From NCBI GenBank assembly GCA_017459345.1, contig JAFUDC010000150.1, positions 1 through 56,706 on the forward strand: a stretch of DNA of 56,706 nucleotides, given 5' to 3'. The DNA is from Eubacterium sp. (lineage in GTDB: Bacteria; Bacillota; Clostridia; Lachnospirales; Lachnospiraceae). The first letter of the stretch is position 1. The number at the start of each line of letters is the position of its first letter. Of this stretch, positions 52,772 to 56,706 are shown in pieces. The notes under the pieces were generated by a model. The model was not told the DNA's origin. It searched no databases and was given only the letters and a program-made list of their open reading frames with translations. Both the position numbers and the translations under genes were made by a program.

Positions 52772-54463
52772 CTACTGCCTTCTCCAGGCAGCCGGATATT
52801 TGTTCCTGACCTGCCCCTTCATTACTTTTCCCCAGCCCAGGGGAAACTCATCCACACAGATCAGGACCCAGCTGCCATCCGGCAGCCTGGTCCCGGAACC
52901 TTCCGGCTCAATATTTCCGGGAACCTTAGCTGCACCATTGCGAATGACCCGGTCAGAAATCCCGGCCAGGTCTATCGTCTCACATCGCAGATACTTTAGC
53001 AGGCGGTCATCCTCCGGAGCCAGAGATAATACATGATCAAACTGGTCCGCTTTTAATGCCATGGCCAGGGCCTGTCCCGGTTCGAAACGTTTCTTTTTGC
53101 AGGTTCCCAGATGGAGGCCGGAGCTGACCACCCGAAGGCCCTGCATATGAGGCCTTTCTTTGGGCAGCAGAAATATTCGGTCATCCACCTTATGCAGCCG
53201 TGACTTCAGTGATTCCCAGCACTGTTCAGCTTGTGATCTCCCGGCTTCCTCCGGGAAATCAGACCCGCTGATCCAGTTCACATGCTTAAAAAAGGCATAG
53301 AATTCTTCCGGAATGAAGTCATCCTCTTCTGCCGGGCTGAAACTTCTACTCCCTCTGCTCCTCCTGGAATTCTGCTTTATGTCAGATTTATCCCTCTTAT
53401 GACCTTTGAGTCTTTTACTGTTTCTGCTGTATTCTTTTTCGGATTCTGTCAGTTTTCTATCACCGGAGATGCCAATCTCCTCGTCTCTCCCGGCAGACAG
53501 GCAGATATTCTTTCCCTCTGTCCCTGAATCCGCTTTCACTAAGAGGGCGGCAAACTGCCCCTCCCCCTCCACCCTGTGATTCCAGAAGCGGCGGCAGCAG
53601 GCCAGGGAGGGGTCTCTGCTAATGCTCCACTCGGGATGTCCCTCATCCAGGCCTTCATAGATGGGCAGGGGTTCCAGACGAAACTGCCGGTCATGAAGGA
53701 GGGTCTCTACCGTCTGTTCGTTCTCCTCAGGAGAGTAAGTACAGGTGGAATAGAGGATCCTTCCCCCGGGCTTAAGCATCAGGGCTGCGGAGGCGAGGAT
53801 CTCCTTTTGCAGGCGGCTGTAGCGGTCGACCTCCTCCGGACTCCATGCTTTTATCATGGCAGGGTCTCTGCGGAACATCCCCTCCCCGGAGCAGGGGGCA
53901 TCCACCAGGATCTTATCAAAATATGCCGGAAAATGTTCTGCAAGCCTCTCCGGGCTTTCGCAGGTGACGATGACATTGGGAATGCCTGCCATCTGAATAT
54001 TTTTCAGCAGGGCCCGGCAGCGGGAGATACTGATATCGTTGGCAATCAGGATACCCTCCCCCTTAAGACGGGCTCCCAGGGCCGTGGTCTTTCCCCCGGG
54101 TGCGGCACAGAGGTCAAGCACCCTGTCTCCGGGCTTAACCGGCAGAAAGGCAGCAGGCGCCATGGCACTGGGCTCCTGCAGATAGTAGACTCCTGCCTGA
54201 TAGTAGGGATGAAGTGACAGACGGTCCTCCCCCGGATAGTAAGCTCCGGTCCGGCACCAGGGAACCGGGCTCACGCCCGGTTCCCCCCGGACACTGCGAA
54301 ACCGGCGGAATAAATCCGCCGGTTCTGTCTTAAGCTGATTCGCTCTGAGTGTCTGCTTTATATGATGTTCAAAGCTAAGTATGTAGTTGTCGTAATCCTC
54401 CCCAAGAAGGGTATTCATCTTTGCCTGATAGGCTTCGGGCAGATTCATAAGTCTGTTCTCCAA
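52772..54463 (-). CDS. RsmF-type rRNA (cytosine-C5)-methyltransferase
   Basis: A 563-residue RNA m5C methyltransferase of the NOL1/NOP2/Sun family. Motifs include DLCAAPGGKTTALGARL, DAPCSGEGMFRRDP and the catalytic Cys in YSTCTYSPEENEQ. The C-terminus matches the RsmF-type RNA-binding extension (LKADQF, GSWVLICVDEFPLGWGK). Between them is a hydrophilic Lys/Arg/Ser-rich stretch at about 315-370. It is the second m5C rRNA methyltransferase in the window, besides RsmB. Confidence 0.9.
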   Translation of the reverse strand: MENRLMNLPEAYQAKMNTLLGEDYDNYILSFEHHIKQTLRANQLKTEPADLFRRFRSVRGEPGVSPVPWCRTGAYYPGEDRLSLHPYYQAGVYYLQEPSAMAPAAFLPVKPGDRVLDLCAAPGGKTTALGARLKGEGILIANDISISRCRALLKNIQMAGIPNVIVTCESPERLAEHFPAYFDKILVDAPCSGEGMFRRDPAMIKAWSPEEVDRYSRLQKEILASAALMLKPGGRILYSTCTYSPEENEQTVETLLHDRQFRLEPLPIYEGLDEGHPEWSISRDPSLACCRRFWNHRVEGEGQFAALLVKADSGTEGKNICLSAGRDEEIGISGDRKLTESEKEYSRNSKRLKGHKRDKSDIKQNSRRSRGSRSFSPAEEDDFIPEEFYAFFKHVNWISGSDFPEEAGRSQAEQCWESLKSRLHKVDDRIFLLPKERPHMQGLRVVSSGLHLGTCKKKRFEPGQALAMALKADQFDHVLSLAPEDDRLLKYLRCETIDLAGISDRVIRNGAAKVPGNIEPEGSGTRLPDGSWVLICVDEFPLGWGKVMKGQVRNKYPAAWRRQ

Positions 54464-54540
54464 TACGATTAGCAGCTCGGCCTATATGCTCTCTGTATCT
54501 GACGACAGGCCTCCCGCTGAAGCAATCGAAATCATCTCGC

Positions 54541-55344
54541 TTATTGCAGGCTCTGAGCCTGGAAACCCTCGGATATGATATCCAGCTGGTTGGAAAAATG
54601 CTGCAGCTGATTCATATCCTCCATCAGATATACTTTATAGAACTCATCCTGAATCCTGGCCACCTCTCTCTTGCTGGCAACCTTATAGAGATTCTGGATA
54701 TTGTTCAGGATATCCTTGACCAGATTCTCCTTCTTTTTGTATGTGTTCTGGGCATCCATGATCTCATCACGAACATCAGACATCACATGGTCCAGATCGA
54801 TAATAGCTTCTGAAGCATCAATCAGTTTCTGTTGTATATAATCCGGGATATTGCCCTTGTACTTATACTGCAGGGAATGCTCGATGGTGGCCCAGAAATT
54901 CATGGCCATGGTCCGGATCTGAATCTCCGCATGCAGGTCCTTGGCCCCCTCGATGGTGTTAACCGTATAACGTACGATCATATGGTAGCTGCGGTAGCCG
55001 CTGGCCTTCATATGCTTGATATAATCCTTCTCCTGCAGCACCTCCATGTCCGTCCGGTTCTTGATCATCGCCACTACCCGGTCAATGTCCTCCACGAACT
55101 GACATGTAATCCTGATACCTGCAATATCCTCGATCTTTTCCTCAATCTCACTCAAAGCCACATCCTTGCGCTGCATCTTATCCAGGATGCTGGTAATGCT
55201 CTTCACCCTGCCATCCACAAACTCGATGGGGGAATAAAGACCCCTGTTCCTGTGCTCGCTTATGATATGGTCAAACTTAACGGTCAGCTCATCGACAGCC
55301 AGCTGGTATGGATCAAGCAGCTCTCTCCATAATTGAATCTCCAT
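54541..55344 (-). CDS. Small alarmone synthetase (RelQ/YjbM-like GTP pyrophosphokinase)
   Basis: A 267-residue single-domain (p)ppGpp synthetase. The synthetase fold shows KSITSILDKMQRK, DIAGIRITCQF, the ASGYRSYHMIV motif and HAEIQIRTMAMNFWATIEHSLQYK. There is no hydrolase domain or TGS domain, which separates it from RelA/SpoT. It would link stress to growth control. A promoter is seen upstream. Confidence 0.93.
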   Translation of the reverse strand: MEIQLWRELLDPYQLAVDELTVKFDHIISEHRNRGLYSPIEFVDGRVKSITSILDKMQRKDVALSEIEEKIEDIAGIRITCQFVEDIDRVVAMIKNRTDMEVLQEKDYIKHMKASGYRSYHMIVRYTVNTIEGAKDLHAEIQIRTMAMNFWATIEHSLQYKYKGNIPDYIQQKLIDASEAIIDLDHVMSDVRDEIMDAQNTYKKKENLVKDILNNIQNLYKVASKREVARIQDEFYKVYLMEDMNQLQHFSNQLDIISEGFQAQSLQ

Positions 55345-55455
55345 CTGATCACCTCCAAGTTCTAATTCATCTCACCTTGGCTGCGACTCTCACTGATAAT
55401 CAACCGAAATCATCTCGATATCCGGTGCAAATTGTATATAATAATTATCGATAGT

Positions 55456-55483
55456 ATTATATCATATATTTCCAAAAAAACAA
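55456..55483 (-). promoter_or_regulatory. Candidate promoter of the alarmone synthetase gene
   Basis: On the minus strand TTGTTT (55478-55483), 16-bp spacer, perfect TATAAT (55456-55461). It gives a leader of about 100 bases. Confidence 0.55.
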
Positions 55484-55528
55484 ACATTTTTCTTTATTTT
55501 TTGTGAAAATGTACCTACTCAGAAAAAA

Positions 55529-56002
55529 CTACACGCCCGGATCAAGCAGGAGGTCATTCCCCTGCGCTGCTGCCACTGCCAGCCGGTCACAGCGCTCATT
55601 CTCCGGATGACCGGCATGTCCTTTAACCCAGTGGAAGGTCACCTGGTGGCCCTCCATGGCTTTCAGCAGCCGTTTCCACAGGTCAACATTTTTCACCGGT
55701 TCATTTTTTCCCCGGGTCCAATTCTTTTTCTTCCAACCCTCAATCCAATGCTCATTAAAGGCTTTTACCAGATACTGGGAATCCGAGTACAGGTCAACCT
55801 GACATGGGCGGATCAGGGCTTCAAGCCCCACGATGGCTGCCATCAGCTCCATCCGGTTGTTGGTTGTTTTCCGGTATCCGCCGGAGAGCTCCCTGCGGTG
55901 AGTCTCCCCCTTCCCGTCCACATACAAAAGGACAGTCCCATAGCCCCCGGGGCCATTGGGATTGCCTTTTGCAGAGCCATCTGTGTATATCGTAACTTTC
56001 AT
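55529..56002 (-). CDS. rnhA: Ribonuclease HI
   Basis: Degrades RNA in RNA-DNA hybrids. The 157 residues include [17 protein letters not shown] with the catalytic Asp at residue 8, the Glu in [10 protein letters not shown], the Asp in DLYSDSQYL, and [16 protein letters not shown] with the last His and Asp. This is the standard RNase H1 fold without an N-terminal hybrid-binding domain. Confidence 0.95.
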   Translation of the reverse strand: MKVTIYTDGSAKGNPNGPGGYGTVLLYVDGKGETHRRELSGGYRKTTNNRMELMAAIVGLEALIRPCQVDLYSDSQYLVKAFNEHWIEGWKKKNWTRGKNEPVKNVDLWKRLLKAMEGHQVTFHWVKGHAGHPENERCDRLAVAAAQGNDLLLDPGV

Positions 56003-56075
56003 ATGTGTCTCCTGTCTTAGTTTTATTGTGATAGAGGAACTTTATGAGCCGGGATAAGAGTTTTGCAATCAGCGA

Positions 56076-56706
56076 TTATATAATAATACAAATCAGTCCT
56101 CCGCTGGACTCATTGACAATCTTCTCCATGGCACTTTGCAGCTTCTCCTGGCTGTCCTCGTTAATCCTGGTCACCTTGCCGGAGATACCGTCATCCACCA
56201 GCTGTTCCAGTGTCTTTCCGAATATATTCACCTTCCAGATTTCATCCGGCTCTTCCCCCGCCTGGTCTCTGATGTAGGTTATCAGATCCTCTGCCTGCAT
56301 CTCGGTACCCACGATGGGGGCGACTTCCGTAGTCAGATTGGCCCGGATCAGATGAATGGATGGCGCCTCAGCCCGAATCTTTACGCCATACTTATTCCCA
56401 TGCTTAACCACCTCCGGCTCAGACAGGTCGATTTCTTTAAGAACCGGCTTCATCACACCGTAGCCCCGCTCCCTGGCATCCTTAAGTGCCTGGGCCACCT
56501 CCTCAAATTCCTTCTTCCTTCCTGCCAGCTCCTTTAAGGTCCGGATCAGATGGTACTCACTGCGGATGGGAAGTCCCGTAAGATCGGACAGGATCTCATA
56601 ATAATAGGAATCCCGGATCTGGATCATTACTTCCACCTGACCGGTATCCATATGTATACTCTCTCTCGTGCCGGAGCTGATGTACTCATTATCCGGCAGG
56701 GTCTCA
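56076..56706 (-). CDS. spoIVA: Stage IV sporulation protein SpoIVA, C-terminal part
   Basis: The C-terminal ~209 codons of the ATPase that forms the base of the spore coat on the forespore surface. The reading frame is open to the window edge at 56706, so the N-terminal ATP-binding domain is outside. The ending KVNIFGKTLEQLVDDGISGKVTRINEDSQEKLQ...GGLICIII is typical, including the hydrophobic tail that anchors to SpoVM. It would be sigma-E controlled, consistent with sigE elsewhere in the window. Confidence 0.93.
   Translation of the reverse strand, partial: ETLPDNEYISSGTRESIHMDTGQVEVMIQIRDSYYYEILSDLTGLPIRSEYHLIRTLKELAGRKKEFEEVAQALKDARERGYGVMKPVLKEIDLSEPEVVKHGNKYGVKIRAEAPSIHLIRANLTTEVAPIVGTEMQAEDLITYIRDQAGEEPDEIWKVNIFGKTLEQLVDDGISGKVTRINEDSQEKLQSAMEKIVNESSGGLICIII

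Overview
The window looks like chromosome of an anaerobic, endospore-forming member of the Bacillota, class Clostridia, most likely Lachnospiraceae. Reasons: genes for sporulation sigma factors E and G, SpoIIGA, SpoVD and SpoIVA; a Gram-positive division/cell-wall cluster; a PASTA-kinase operon; and moderate GC in the genes with AT-rich gaps. I found no rRNA, tRNA or CRISPR array. About 45 genes were called, most on the minus strand. The spoIVA gene at the right edge is cut by the window end.

Region by region. 1-5.3 kb: a polyamine uptake operon (PuuR-like regulator, then potA, potB, potC, potD, minus strand) with a good promoter and a candidate operator; the first 450 bases hold a 66-bp tandem repeat. 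5.3-8.8 kb: a short CinA, then sigG on the plus strand running head-on into sigE-spoIIGA on the minus strand. 8.9-21 kb: the division and cell-wall cluster, transcribed mraZ-rsmH-ftsL-pbpB-spoVD-mraY-murD-ftsW-ftsQ-ftsZ. mraZ has a consensus promoter and three MraZ-type boxes, and spoVD has a sigma-E-like promoter of its own. 21-24 kb: a two-gene polysaccharide/polyol ABC exporter, and the divergent lgt. 23.9-26.2 kb: an accessory islet. Two direct copies of a ~230-bp repeat with terminal-inverted-repeat-like ends bracket one AT-rich gene for a possible PD-(D/E)XK nuclease, along with GC-rich palindromes, a large hairpin and short tandem repeats. 26-32.5 kb: cardiolipin synthase, a HAD phosphatase remnant, a class II aldolase, a zinc-binding lipoprotein with a companion lipoprotein, and ychF. 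32.5-45.2 kb: a long minus-strand run vanZ-murE-priA-def-fmt-rsmB-rlmN-stp-prkC-rsgA-thiN. 45.3-56.7 kb: yicC-remA-gmk-rpoZ, recU, two pseudouridine synthases, an SDR, a YgiQ-type radical SAM protein, rsmF, a small alarmone synthetase, rnhA and the end of spoIVA.

How the genes fit together. The cell-wall genes make lipid II (MurD, MurE, MraY), polymerise and cross-link it (FtsW, two class B PBPs) and place the septum (FtsZ, FtsQ, FtsL). PrkC/Stp would sense muropeptides and tune this. SpoIIGA activates pro-sigma E in the mother cell, sigma E would switch on spoVD and spoIVA, and sigma G acts in the forespore. The right half is mostly translation and RNA maintenance: Def and Fmt, the rRNA modifiers RsmB, RlmN and RsmF and the pseudouridine synthases, RsgA, the omega subunit, YicC and the alarmone synthetase.

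The most unusual items are the repeat-bracketed nuclease-like gene, the ~100-residue acidic insert and repetitive acidic tail in the PbpB-like protein, the inverted sigG, and the CinA that ends exactly at a domain boundary before a strong terminator.
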